64,000 bases of DNA from Aralia elata (GCA_034770075.1 JAVJAP010000109.1:1-64000), one strand, 5' to 3'; shown: positions 43,141 through 54,598, counted from the stretch's first letter. Made by a program: numbers and translations. The notes: a model not told the origin generated them from the letters alone.

Positions 43141-44553
43141 GGGCATTGGCCAGTTCTAGTTTGGGGGAATTTTTAGCATATTTTTGTTTATTTATTTATT
43201 TATGCATTGTGACATGTTTGAACTGTTGTAGTTAGGTGGTTTATTTTGGATATTTTGGACTTTGGTAGCATGTTGGAACTGCATATTTTGGTTTATTTTG
43301 AACTTAAGGTTTTATTATCTATTATCTACGGATGCCTATTTTTAGTTTTATCTGCATGAATATATGAATGCATCAGTAACCTATGGTGTTCTTCCATTTT
43401 TGGTTTTTACCCATCTTTTGGGACTTTCACAAGTTTTCATTACCCTATTTTGTACTGTAGTTATCTTAGGGTAAAAGAAAATAAATTGTTTTAGTGTGGC
43501 CAGTGATATGATTGAGGTATTGCTTTGTCAATGATATTAAACATTTTGAGATAGAGTCTTAGATCATTTTGTTTAGTTAGCACTGTTGTTGATCATATCT
43601 ATCCTATCGAGCACATACCAAATGTTAGAACTGTTTTTATTTTGACAAAGCCTAAGTGGTTATTTGCTATGGAAATTGTTGTGATTATCTCGTTCTATCG
43701 TATGTGAATCAATTATTGTAAGAAACAGATTCTTAGGTAGGTTCGAAAAAAAAATAAAAAAATAGAGAGACATTTATTAACACTAATCCCTAGTTGACCA
43801 CGCCTATTTACGTGGCCTTTGTTACTTGAGTTAATAGATCCTTTGGGGTGTTTCACACCTATTGCTTAAAGTCACCTGACTTGGGAGTCCTTGATCAAAC
43901 ACTCGTTACACGGGTAACTTTGAAGAGCTAAAGATATTCAGGCACTGCACGGTCATTCTTGAGATTAGGTTAATGCGTTGGCAATGAATAAAACTATAGT
44001 TTGACTTAAGTCTAATTACGTGGCCTTTGTTACTCGAGTTAGTAAATTCTTGGGGGTGTTTTAAACCTAATGCCCTAAAGCCTTCAAGCTTATGAGTCAT
44101 TGTTCTAAAGCTCGTTACAGGAGTAACTCTGCATAGCCTAATGTAATTAAACTTCTGCATAAGTCTCACCGAGTTTTGTTGTTTACAATTTAATGCCTGT
44201 TGGTCTGTTCGTACACTTGATGTCTTGTTCTGAATGCTTGATGTAACATGAGTGATTGAGTCAACAATTTCATTTTTGCAATTGTGTTTGTGTTTGAGAT
44301 GTAAATGGTTATAACAGTTGGTAATCACACACACATAGATTTGGATCAATAGTAGTTTACGCCAGAGTTTTGAGCTAGATATTATTAATGAGTTTGTTTC
44401 TACTTTGAAATTGTAAATTTGACCCTTGAGGCCACAATGCAGGTATATAGTAGTTTAGATCACTTCTAGCCTAAGCTTGAGGATGGAGTTTTAATTTTAT
44501 TTAAATATTTTTGTTTGCTTAGGGACAAGCAAAAGCTTAAGTTTGGAGGTATT
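43141..44553 (+). other. 3' non-coding region and polypurine tract of the Athila-like element
   Basis: About 1.4 kb without coding motifs. A 208-bp-spaced direct repeat carries ACGTGGCCTTTGTTACTxGAGTTA (43810 and 44018) with following CTCGTTACACGGGTAACT-like text (43902, 44111). The end AAGCTTAAGTTTGGAGGTATT (44533-44553) is the Athila-type polypurine tract just before the LTR. The minus-strand open frame 43906-44349 overlaps the repeat and is not supported. Confidence 0.75.
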
Positions 44554-45875
44554 TGATGAGCGAGATTCATACCTGTGAATCGGGTTCCTAATCACTTAAG
44601 AAATTGCTTGATTATATTATCTTCTGGCGCAAATTTATGTTTTATCTGTTATCTTATGCTTTATTACTTTTCAGATGGGAGGTGTGATCACTTGAAGCAA
44701 ATAGGTGCAAAAAGGCCCATTGCTGGCAAAAACACGGAGGCCACGCTGCAGAGCCAGCACGTTAGGCATAAGACTCACACTGCAGTGCCAGCTCACCTAA
44801 CACTCACGCTGCAGCGGCACCATTCCTTCATGGTTTGGCGCTGCAGTGAGCCCGCCTTGGCCAGGACACGGAGCTCACGCCGCAGCACCAATGCAAGGCG
44901 CAAAGCCCCCGCCGCAGTGCGAGCTCCGGTTCCCAGCCACCTGGCCTTCCTTAGTTGACCTAGCTGCTGCTCACTTAAGGAAGAATCTGAAAAACATAGG
45001 AAGTGCTCTGCAACTTAGAGAGAAAAAGGAGGTAGCTACACAAGGAGAGCAGCTGAAGCAAGAACACTTCCACACAGGAGTTTTCTCACTTCAAATTTAT
45101 TATCCATTTGTGTGATTTTGATTATGTTGAACAGCATGACTATGTTAATTAGTTCTATAGTTATGAACTAATTCCATTTCTAGGATTGCAATGTAACCTA
45201 ATGCTTAGCTTAATATGAATTTCTCTTATATTTATATAATGAATCATGTTCGGGATGGATTGTTGTATGTCATGCTTATTTATCAATTGCTTGAGATAGG
45301 AATTGATTTAGGTATTAACTGATATTAGAAAATTGATGTTATACCTTTCCTTAAGTACAACAACACTTGTTATGACCATTGCCCAAGGGAATGAGTGCAT
45401 AAATTGCATGATAAAATAGGAATATGTCTATTTGCCATGTGTAACCATTGAGATTAATATTAATGACCATTAGTCTAGTTATTTTCACCATAGGAATATT
45501 GTGATTTATCTAGCTAAGGGATATGCATTTGACTATCGGAAGAGGCTTATGTGTACCTTGTGTTCTCGGTTAACCATTCTTGTGATTTGTTAGTTAAATG
45601 GAGAGTTAGGAATATTAGGTGAGGCATTAGGGGAGTTGTAATCCTAGCTTGTCATCTCTATCACAACTCGCTTCCCTATTTCACTACATTTTACCTTATA
45701 GATTAAAACACACAACTCTTATTCACTTGTTTAAATAAGACCGTTGAGACACATTTTAATACTTGAGCGACTACTTAGTACTTTGTCCTCGTGGGTTCGA
45801 CACTCGACTTTATCTATACTACTTGTTAGACCGCGTATACTTGCGCAAGTTTATAGGTTGTGAAAACCACCAACA
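44554..45875 (+). repeat. 3' LTR of the Athila-like element
   Basis: 1,322 bp, TGATGAGCGAG...GTGAAAACCACCAACA, followed by the target duplication GTAGT. Compared with the 5' LTR it has an extra 17 bp near 45037 (ACACAAGGAGAGCAGC region) and scattered substitutions. It carries the same GC island (44735-44935). Confidence 0.95.
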
Positions 45876-45880
45876 GTAGT

Positions 45881-46595
45881 GTTTGTCCTTAAGATTTGGA
45901 GACATTATCTCTATATGAAAATGTGTAAGATATATACAAATCACAAGAGTCTGAAGTATATCTTTATGTAGAAGGAGTTGAACATGAGGTAGAGGAGGTG
46001 GTTAGAATCGATCAAGGATTACGATTGTGATTTTTTATACCATCCACGAAAGCTCAATGTAGTGGCAGATGCTTTAAGCAGAAAGCACAGAGAGAAGTTG
46101 TTTGCATTGACAGAGCAGGAAGAATTAGTAAAAGAAATGGCTCGAATGGAGTTGGAGGTGAAAAATTCAAATGTTTCAGAGAAGAGGTTGACGGAGATGG
46201 ATGCAAGTCCAACCTTATTTGATAAGGTGAAGGAGGCTTAAGAAAATGATGAAGAATGTGGTAACATTAAGACGCGGTTAGCTGGAGGTGAAGAATTGAA
46301 ATATAAAGTGGATGGCACTGGATTATTGAGGTTCGTAGAGCGAGTTTTGGTACCCTCCGTACCGGAATTAAGAGAAGAGATTTTGCGAAAAAGCACACAG
46401 TATGAGATACTTGATTCACCCAGGAAGCACAAAGATGTATCAAGATTTGCGTCAACATTTTTGGTGGTCAAACATAAAGAGATAGGTTGCGGAATGTGTT
46501 AGTCGATGTTTATCTTGTCAACGAGTCAAGGCAGAGCATCAAAGACGGAGTGGATTATTGCAGCCGTTAGAGATTCCTGAATGGAAATGGCAGCA
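45881..46595 (+). pseudogene. RNase H 3' part and integrase N-terminus of element B
   Basis: Continues the host frame after the Athila insertion: FVLKIWRHYLYMKMCKIYTN and HKSLKYIFM, stop, KELNMR, stop, RRWLESIKDYDCDFLYHPRK, NVVADALSRKHREKLF (end of RNase H). Then integrase N-terminal text VLVPSVPELREEILRKST and, in a shifted frame, the zinc finger region (CLSCQRVKAEHQRRSGLLQP-like, about 46506-46565) and IPEWKWQH at the CACTA insertion point. Stops at 45959, 45989 and 46239, plus frameshifts. Confidence 0.9.
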
Positions 46596-47185
46596 CACTA
46601 CAAAAAAATGGGCCTTTAGCAACGATTTTTCGGGCAACGACTTTATAAGTCGTTGCTAAAAGTATATGTTTAGCAACGCAATTTGTCCTTCGTTGCCGAT
46701 TGTGCCAGGCTTTCACTTTTTGCAATGAAATTCATAAGCCGTTGCAAAATTTCGTTGCTAATTCATTGGCGGGAAAAACTTTCGTTAGAAATTCGTTGCA
46801 AAATTTTCGACCACTTGATTTCCCGTTATCGTGGGCAACGAAAGTTGTTTTTGTTGCTAACAATGGGGCTTTAGCAACGATTTTTCAGGCAACGACTTTA
46901 TAGGTCGTTGCTACAAGTGTATGTTTAGCAACGAAACTTGTCCTTTGTTGTAGATTGTGTCTGGCTTTCACTTTTTGCAACGAAATTCATAAGTCGTTGC
47001 AAAATTTGGAAACAAAATTCGTTAGAAATTCGTTGCAAAATTTCTAACCACTTGATTTCTCCTCATTGTGGGCAACGAAAGTTTTTTTGTTGCTATATTT
47101 CGTTGCCTAATATGGACCACATTCATTGGCAACAATTTTTATTTTCGTTGCATATTTTATGCAACTTTTTGCAACGACTATTAAA
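46596..47185 (+). repeat. Left end of CACTA: inverted repeat and subterminal repeats
   Basis: Terminal repeat followed by many copies of GCAACGA and its complement TCGTTGC. The block TTTAGCAACGATTTTTCxGG at 46615 is repeated at 46870 with its neighbourhood, a 255-bp tandem duplication. Such short direct and inverted subterminal words are known binding sites of the CACTA TNPA protein. Frames at 46683, 46700 and 46938 are products of the repeats. Confidence 0.85.
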
Positions 47186-47915
47186 ATGTTGCCTTAAATT
47201 AAGATAATCCCAATAAGCATGTTTTTGTAAGACCATATTCGGTATTCGGAGAATTGTCAAAAAATATTCGTATTTAGTATTTAAAAATTATGTCCAAATG
47301 CGGAAAATATTCGTTTCTATTTTTTATTCGAATAAACAAATTATTCAAATATCCGAATTCGAATGTCAATCACCTAATAAACAATTTATTCAATTTATTT
47401 ATAAAAAGTAAAAATTAAAAAATAATTATAATTATTATTTTAATAATAATAATAAATTGTAATAATTAAAATAATTGTATAAGTTTGAATTAAGACACAT
47501 CCCAATTTATTTTATTTTATCGTATAAATTTTAACATTTGTCGTAATTCAAAATTATCACATATTTGTGGACATATAATATTGATGATATTAGAATAAAC
47601 CTGTTTAACTACATAGTCAACATATTATTGAAACTCCACGTAATGGGCGAAGAGAACAAGAGGCCCAAAACAAATGGGCGAAGAACTGTCTACACTAGAG
47701 CCCAATAACATAAAACAATGATCGGGTGGTGCTTATAAAATTGGTACCCCAAAGTAAAGCCCAAACTGAAACAGAACAAAAACACTAATCAAGCAACAGA
47801 ACACCGGCTGCATTTTCCATACTAAAGAAAACAAAAACTTGAACCAATCATAGCTTCTGGTTTCAACAAGTAGTTCCAGCAAAATGACACGTGGCAAACA
47901 CCTTTCCCGCAACTC
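47186..47915. other. AT-rich CACTA interior, no gene seen
   Basis: Contains an ATTCG/AATATTCG-rich stretch (47225-47375) and TAATAATA tracts (47430-47480). A less AT-rich segment at 47640-47900 includes a duplicated AATGGGCGAAGA (47642, 47675). No coding motif in either strand. Confidence 0.5.
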
Positions 47916-48180
47916 ACAAAATAGTTTCAAAAATAATTGTAATAATTATTATTGTAATAATAAAAATAATTGTAATAATTATTATTGTAATAATAATAAT
48001 TGTAATAATTACTATTGTAATAATAATAATAAATTGTAATAAAAAAATAATAATAATTGTAATAATTATTATTGTAATAATAAATTTTAAATAATTAAAA
48101 TAATAATAAAATAATAATAATAATTAAAATTTTAAATGATAATAAAATAATAATAATTATTATTATTATGGTACTAATCC
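47916..48180. repeat. (TAA/TTA)n-rich low-complexity tract
   Basis: Degenerate TAATAATTATTATTG units. Its frame at 47891 gives an isoleucine/valine repeat and is not a gene. Confidence 0.9.
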
Positions 48181-48224
48181 TGCAAAGCCCGTCAATATTA
48201 AGACTTGAACAAAATACAAAAGAT

Positions 48225-48813
48225 GATATATTGAGATGATGTTTCCAATTTTAGCCTTTTGATTAGATGATGTTTCGGAAAAGATCGGCACTTAATGTCG
48301 ACGGGGTTTTGAAAGATCGTTTTTTTATGATGAGCCAATTAACCAGAGTCGCCAGTTGGTATGTCGACGGGGTTTTGAAAGATCGTTTTTTTATGATCTG
48401 CGGCTGGCCCTTGGTTCTCCCCCCAGCCGTGCTCGAGTCCCGTGCGCTCGAGTCCCGTGTCGTCTCGAGTTCCGTCTTTGGCCGCGGATTGATCTGCGAC
48501 TGACTGTGCTGATTTTCTCGTTTTCCGCACCTCGTCTCGATTTTCGTGTCGTATCGTCGGTTTCCGCTGAAGGGCTTGCATTCTGCAGTTCGGGAACCGC
48601 CGGAAAACGTGCCATGACATCCGGGTAAGCGCAGTGATCATTAACCGACTCCCGCCATTCGGTTGTCGTCGTGTCGGCTTCGATCTCGTCCCGTAGTGGT
48701 GGTTTTGAGTGTTCGTCTTTATGTCCACCTTTTATTCTCGTGTGCTGGGTCAATTGACGATTTTGCCCTCCTGTCAGGGTTAGTATAGGAAGTGCAAAAT
48801 TTGGGTGTCTACA
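48225..48813 (-). mobile_element. Ogre-family solo LTR inside CACTA, minus strand, rearranged
   Basis: The plus strand ends GAAGTGCAAAATTTGGGTGT CTACA, the reverse complement of the Ogre LTR start, preceded by CCCTCCTGTCAGGGTTAGTA. Its other half (48240-48360) matches the reverse of the LTR 3' half (CCAATTTTAGCCTTTTGATT; AATGTCGACGGGGTTTTGAA). A 35-40 bp piece GTCGACGGGGTTTTGAAAG... occurs twice (48296 and 48362). About 330 bp of GC-rich sequence (48395-48730) replaces the normal middle. No target duplication was resolved. Overlapping open frames on both strands in the GC-rich block show no known motif. Confidence 0.75.
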
Positions 48814-48889
48814 TAAGTCATGCTGTTGCATGCCTGCATTTACCAATGTTAGAAACTAAAAAGTGTTCACAAGACAAAAGTGTTTACGA

Positions 48890-49082
48890 ATGCGATAATT
48901 AAAATTTTAAATAATAATAAAATAATAATAATAAATATTATTATTATTATTTTAATTATTTTAATTATTATTATTTAATTATTATTATTATTATTTTAAT
49001 TATAATAATAATAATTATTATTATTATTATTTTAATTATTACAGGTATTATTATTATTATTATTACAATTATTAGTATTATT
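48890..49082. repeat. (AAT/ATT)n-rich tract, partly palindromic
   Basis: Runs of AATAATAATA and TTATTATTATT in both orientations form a potential long hairpin. Similar tracts lie at 49395-49500. Confidence 0.85.
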
Positions 49083-50268
49083 GAACTCCGGCAAATCTTT
49101 CTATTATAAATATTTGTTATTCGCTAATGTACTCATCTTTGTAATTTATTAGATCGATTCTTGTACTTACCCATGGGTTTTTTTAAATTTAAATTTAATT
49201 TGATCGAGTCCTATAACAATAAAAAGAAAAATCTGTCAAAATTATAAATTTTACTCGAAAAACATTGATACCCACGTGACTAGTACAATAAAAAAACAAA
49301 ATAAATTTTGATTCAGTGGTTAAAAAAACTTTGAATGTAATTTTATATTTAGGGTATTTAATTTGTAACTCCTTTATATTATTTTAGGGTATTTTAATTA
49401 TTATTATTATTATTATCATTTTAAGTATTTAAAATTTATTATTATTAATACAATAATAATTATTATAATTATTATTATTATTATTATAATTATTACAATT
49501 CCTAGTACAGTGGCCAAAAAGTGTATTATCTCATTTTCACATGCATAGAAATGATGTTGGGTGGTTTAAATATTAGTGTTACATAAATTTTAGCATGATA
49601 GGTAGTTGGTTCAGTGGCTTTTGTTGGAATATAAGGTTTCTAGTGTGTAGAGGTCTAGAGTTCAACACTCATGAGCAACATTTTTTTTAAATAATTTTTA
49701 AGCATGGCAAGCCCAGCTCCACGTCAGCAAAAATATGCATAGTCAGCATTTCGTCCGTTTTTTCGGACGAAAATTAAAAATAATGACCATTTTATAATTT
49801 TTGAGAGTACAATTATTCGATTGTAACAAAAAATGTTTCGGTAACCACAATGAAAATCGGACCCTAGTACAGTGACCAAAAAGTGTATTATTCCAACAAC
49901 AAACAATGAAGAAACAAATTATGATAGACACTAATTTTTATTTTTATTTTTGCAAGTACACTACCAAAATAATAAGTCATTTCAGACTATTTGCATTTTC
50001 TCAGTCAAATTTTGTTATGTACTGATTGCGTTTGATTTTTCTTTAATAAATTAGTAACCAATTTAATGAAAGTTGTTATAATCTTTTGTTTTAATTTTAT
50101 GGACCGATAAAATGTTATTAATATTTTTTAGTTTTTGTTCGTAAAATTATATTACCAATAACATACTTCATTAAAAATTGTTCAAAAGTTTATATGTTTG
50201 TTTGAGTCATAATTGAATTCTACTTGTTTGTTTTATTATTTATTTAAGTATATGCATATGTGTGCTCA
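49083..50268. other. CACTA interior with a SINE-like segment and short repeats
   Basis: No coding motif. CCTAGTACAGTGACCAAAAAGTGTATTAT occurs at 49862 and, with changes, at 49500 (first bases CCTAGTACAGTGGCC). 49600-49710 has a tRNA-like promoter pair: GGTAGTTGGTTCAGTGG (A-box-like) and GAGTTCAACACTC (B-box-like), then a T run, as in plant SINEs. The minus-strand frames at 49724 and 49743 are not supported. Confidence 0.4.
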
Positions 50269-50460
50269 CTACAAGAAATTGGGGCTCTTGCGAAGGAAAT
50301 TTTGTGAGTGAATTGTTTCCTTCCCAAATAAGCCTTTTTTGTGAGGGACTAATGAAGAAAATTTTTATTTATGAAATAAATTTTATTAACAATATGTAAT
50401 TAGTGACAATTATTTTGTTAGGAAAAAATTCTTCATTACTTTGCTTGAAGTAAATCTTAG
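50269..50460 (+). mobile_element. Second CACTA-like terminus (one end only)
   Basis: CACTACAAGAAATTGGGGCT is a typical CACTA terminal repeat of another family. It is followed by subterminal GAAGGAAA / TTTCCTTCC words (50293-50325). A matching inverted end (...TTTCTTGTAGTG) was not found in the window, so this is probably a truncated or captured end. Confidence 0.5.
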
Positions 50461-50979
50461 AGCATCAATGATATATTTTCACAAAAATATTTCTAATTTT
50501 AAAGATAGATATTAAATTAATATAAAATACTTTTTAAAATTATAAGTATATATTCTATTAAAGGTACATGTTAATCATTTTAATTACATTAACTAAAGTT
50601 TAAAATTATAAACTATATTTGGTATACATATATACATAAATATTTTTAGAATTATATAGAGGTACAAATCATACGTTTACGAATAACTGAATGACATAAT
50701 TTAAGTATTTGGATAAGTAATATCAATATTATTGATGGATGACAGAGTTACACAAATTAATTATTAACACTAAAAGTAACCGTCTAAAAAGTGGTCGACT
50801 GTAAAACCCTGAAGTTTTTTATAAAAAAAACACAGGTATAATTATTCTAGCCTGATTTTATATATATGAATTTTGGGTATAAATGTTTTTTTATATTATT
50901 TAATTTCGGTTGCTGTTGTGACATATGTATATTTTATATATGATTGCAAGATAAGATTTTATGGGATGGAATCCTAGAA

Positions 50980-51330
50980 TAATTGGGATGATATTATTAA
51001 TTAGCTTACAGGTTATTAAAATAATTTAAAGGGGTTAAAATTATTTTAATTCTAGAACCTTAAGTTAATTATAATATTGCCTATTTTATTTAATGGAGTT
51101 ATCTGTATTTATTTTAGGGTATTATTCATTATCTTATGGGTTATTAAAATAATTTAAGGGATTAAATTATTTTAATATTTAAACCCTAGTTTAATTATGT
51201 TATTCCCTCTGCTTGATTAGTGAGTGGTTTATTTAAATTGAGACTCTTTAATTAAGTAGTAAAATATTATATTTTATCTTATAGGTTATTAAAATAATTT
51301 AGTAGTATAAATTATTTTAATAGTGTACCT
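50980..51330. repeat. Three AT-rich hairpin-forming repeats
   Basis: GGTTATTAAAATAATTTAA at 51011, 51139 and 51284, each followed 10-15 bases later by its inverse (TTAAAATTATTTTAAT / AAATTATTTTAAT). The units are spaced 128 and 145 bp. Flanking phrases such as ATTATCTTATGGG recur. Probably an internal minisatellite or a tandem MITE-like unit. Confidence 0.75.
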
Positions 51331-51479
51331 TAGAGATAAATAATATAATCCCTTAACTGGTATTTAGAGTACTGAATTACATAAAGGGAGTTTTAATTCC
51401 TCACTTAATGGGTAATTATATTTAATAATACTCATGAGGGATTTATATTAAACCAAAAGAGAAACTATTGCTCTGCCAA

Positions 51480-51809
51480 ACACAGCCTTAAGCCTATTTT
51501 GTTTTCCCCTCATATCCGATTAAAGTAAGAAATGGCTAAGGTTAGATTAGCAGCTGGTGATTCATGAATGAATTCAAGCAAGAGCTGGCAGAAATTGAGA
51601 GAGATTAGAGCATAACTCAGCAAACTTAGGTAGGGCCTAGGAATAATGAGGAAATTCTTTGTTTCTTTTGAAAAAAAGAAGCTAGTTTACTCAAGAGAGA
51701 AGAGAGAGTTTCGGTGGAAAACCTCAGTGATAGGGCTCGGCAGTTTCGTGCGAGAAGAAGAAGGAAAAGTTTGCGATTTGCTGAGCATTAAGAACCAAAA
51801 TTACTTCAG
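51480..51809 (+). other. 5'-leader-like exon with splice donor
   Basis: Less AT-rich than its surroundings, rich in AGAGAGA/GAAGAAG words like a plant 5' leader. It ends TTACTTCAG followed by GTACGC, a good donor. A 60-codon frame (MRKFFVSFEKKKLVYSREKR...) runs across it without known motif. It may be the promoter/leader of a captured host gene, upstream of the exon-like blocks at 54518 and beyond. Inference only. Confidence 0.35.
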
Positions 51810-54517
51810 GTACGCTCAAACCCATTAGTTGAGAGTATAATTTTACAATTTCTGAGTTAGGGCTTGAATTGGTAATGGCTTATGAGATTAAAAGCTTCAA
51901 TCGGTAATCGTATTAATGAATTTGGCCGTGTAATTGGATTGGGAAATTGTAGTGTTGTGTTTAAAATTTTACCCCCAGTCAATTTCTATAAATTGAGAAT
52001 TTCTAATTGAAGCACTGATTTTTGGTAATTGTAGTATTACTGTTGCTATATGATTATTGGGTAAGAGTTTTATACTTTCTGGGCATGGTTATAATATGAT
52101 ATTCAGATTGTTATTGTTATTAGTTTGACAGAAATGGGTTATTGAATATGATACTTAGTCATTTGGTAGGAGTTACAGAGTTTGGGAATTTTGTTTTATA
52201 AATTTATACTGTTCATCCTAATTGGAGACATTACATATGCTATTTGAGATTTCTGTGATACAGGAAAATTGATGTATACTTGTTTAGTTAATTTAGCAAT
52301 GATAATTCAATTTATGGACATGTATGGGTATTTTTCTATTTTGGCATAAAAAGGGAGATGTTCTTCAACAAATGTTGTGTCAATTCCTTGTGGGTACAAA
52401 TCTATGTATCTCACTTTCCTTTAATGAAATTTCCTTTTGCCGATCAAAAAAAAGAGTTGTTTTGGAGTAATATTTGAAAATTTGACAGTTATGTAGTTAT
52501 TGCACCATAATTATTTTTTATCTCTAGTTTTGTATGTAAAGGTTTCATGGGTAAATGCATTATCTGAATGCTGCGGTGGAGTTGACCTTTTGGGTGCTTT
52601 TCTTTGATTCCTTAACATGGAATATCACACTTCCTTGTGGAACCCATGAATGAAACTATGCTTTGTGTTATTTTATGTGTTTCCATGGGGTTTATGACTC
52701 TATTTTAAAATTTTTATAAAAAAACAAAAATAAAAACAAACAAATGGGGATTATGACTCGGTAAAAGGATTATTCCAAAGTAATTATTTAGACCGAGTCA
52801 TTTTTAATACAATTAATGTTTGTAAATATAGTTAGCCTTGAAGTCTTTATTTGTACAAGTTATCAGGAGTTCTATAGAATATTATCAAATGCCAAAGGTG
52901 AAAAAATAGGAGTTGCCACTACCTGAATATTTTAGATATGTGTGAACGACGACAATTGTGTACCATAGTCAGTAGCTAGATACGGATAAGGGAGCATGAA
53001 ATACTTGACCGACTCAATTAAGGTATTGGTCTTTGTTCTAGAAAAATACCAATTAGCCTATCTCTTCTATCTGATCAGGTCAATCGTAGGTTTTCACATG
53101 GATGCCCGGTATTGGGAGGCTGCATTTACTTTTTCTTTGTCTATTGCCCAAACCAAGTTGATGCGCGATTTATAACATAGTATGATGTCAGTGATTCCTA
53201 GACTAAGTAGTTTCCAATGATTTCCACTATAGATAGACTCTTCCATCCAGATAGTAAGCTATATAACAACATTGAAAGAATTAATAACAAGAAGAGGAGA
53301 TGTCGCACAAACATGTTTACCGTTGTTCATTAGAATGCTTGCGTCAACTTCAGCAGAGCGAGATGCAGTAGTTTATGATTCCTCCACAGCCGGGAAGGTT
53401 GAGAAAGCAATCCCTTGATAGTGTTTATTGCTCTTTCCTTGTGCCTATTTGGAGAGAGTTAACAAGCAATGAATGGATAAGTGGAATAAAATATGTTAGA
53501 AATTTTATAATTAGAAGATTATTTGATATCATGTGGCTGACCTCTATATATATATTTATATGGTTGAGTATGTTAGTAAGCATGCTAGATTAAAGTTAAT
53601 AGTTTAAGAACATGTTATAGTGTTTAACTTCTCATATTGAGAATTTGAAAGGAAGTTTGATGAGTATTGTTATTGATTATATAAATTGAAATTTGTTGGA
53701 AAGTATTAATAAAAGAGGCTGTTATAAAGAACTTGTTCATAACTTATATACCTTATCTCTAGTATAATTCATGTGCTTTAACATGGTGTTTAAAGAGCCA
53801 AACCTTGAAGGCTGGTACTTATGAATCTTTAAAAGAATTTCCAAGTTATTAAAGATTCAAACAGGGCAGTTTGGCTCTGTTTAAAACATACCAAACCAAG
53901 TTCTATTTTGAAAGCGTAAATGCTAGTTTAAATGCCTTATTAAGGGCTGTTAAGAGGTAAGTGTTCTATACCATCCAAATATATGCTATACATGTTAAAA
54001 TTCATGTAAAAAGTTAGTACAAGCTCATATATATTACATAACCATATTACTTTCCTAACAGAGTTGATAAACCATGCTTTCTTATGAAGTTTAAAAACTT
54101 ATTAGGGGCTGTTTTGAAATAATGTTTAAAAGTCTTGCACATAGATATTTCAAACCATGAATGTATGGTTTATAATTATAATAGGTTCATATCATGATAA
54201 AGAATATACTTGAATGTTTGAGACTATTTTGGGAAAAGATAGTGTTAACCTATAAGTTATGCTTGATTGGTGAATAATCAGCTATTCTTTATATTTCTTA
54301 GAAGCATGTTTAATCATACGGGTAATAAAGAATTATATGCTTGATGTTGTTTTTTATTTTTATGGAACTAAGATGGAAATTTACAAACTACTCACATTGG
54401 TTGATAATTATTTATGTTGTGGACTGATTTGCAAGAAAGGGGTAGAAAATCTATATATTGCTCTTATAAACTCAATGTGGCAAAAGAATAATTGTGTGTT
54501 GATGCCAAACATATAAA
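51810..54517 (+). other. Intron-like AT-rich stretch of the CACTA interior
   Basis: T-rich sequence as in plant introns. No coding similarity was identified. A block at 52880-53400 has more balanced composition and a short frame at 53375 (MIPPQPGRLRKQSLDSVYCS), not recognised. A repeated phrase around 53790-53880 (AACCTTGAAGGCTGGTACTT; GGCAGTTTGGCTCTGTTTAA) was noted. Confidence 0.35.
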
Positions 54518-54598
54518 TTGAGTTTGGCTGATACGAAAGGGAAGCACTGGATTTTGGCTAAATTGAAGCGGCTTGAGCAGGAAATTCGGTTCCTCGAG
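54518..54598 (+). pseudogene. Captured exon fragment of a G-protein gamma subunit
   Basis: One frame reads SLADTKGKHWILAKLKRLEQ followed by EIRFLE. This matches the conserved N-terminal coiled-coil start of plant AGG1/AGG2-type G-gamma subunits (pattern A-D-T-R-G-K-H-R-I-x-A-E-L-K-R-L-E-Q-E-x-R-F-L-E). Changes such as R to W and E to K at conserved places suggest decay. The match ends exactly at GAG followed by GTCAGT, a splice donor. Upstream, a TGA at 54500 closes the frame. The rest of G-gamma (the D-P-L-L-P...W-D-R-W-F region and C-terminal prenylation box) was not found. Most likely a host exon taken up by the CACTA element. Confidence 0.7.

Larger units (their letters stand above)
31186..45875 (+). 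mobile_element. Athila-like Ty3/gypsy element, full length but defective
   Basis: 14,690 bp, TGATGAGCGAG...CCAACA, with 5-bp target duplication GTAGT (31181-31185, 45876-45880) in the RNase H of element B. It contains two 1.3-kb LTRs, a tRNA-Asp-type primer site, gag (interrupted by a solo LTR), protease, RT, RNase H, integrase, a third ORF and a polypurine tract, in normal Athila order. Net length without the inner solo LTR is about 12.2 kb, normal for Athila. Each coding domain has scattered stops or frameshifts, but the catalytic residues are largely intact. Confidence 0.95.

Noticed and set aside
48339..48846. Overlapping frames in the GC-rich block on both strands
   Set aside because: High GC lengthens chance frames. 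No motif; the block lies in a rearranged LTR.
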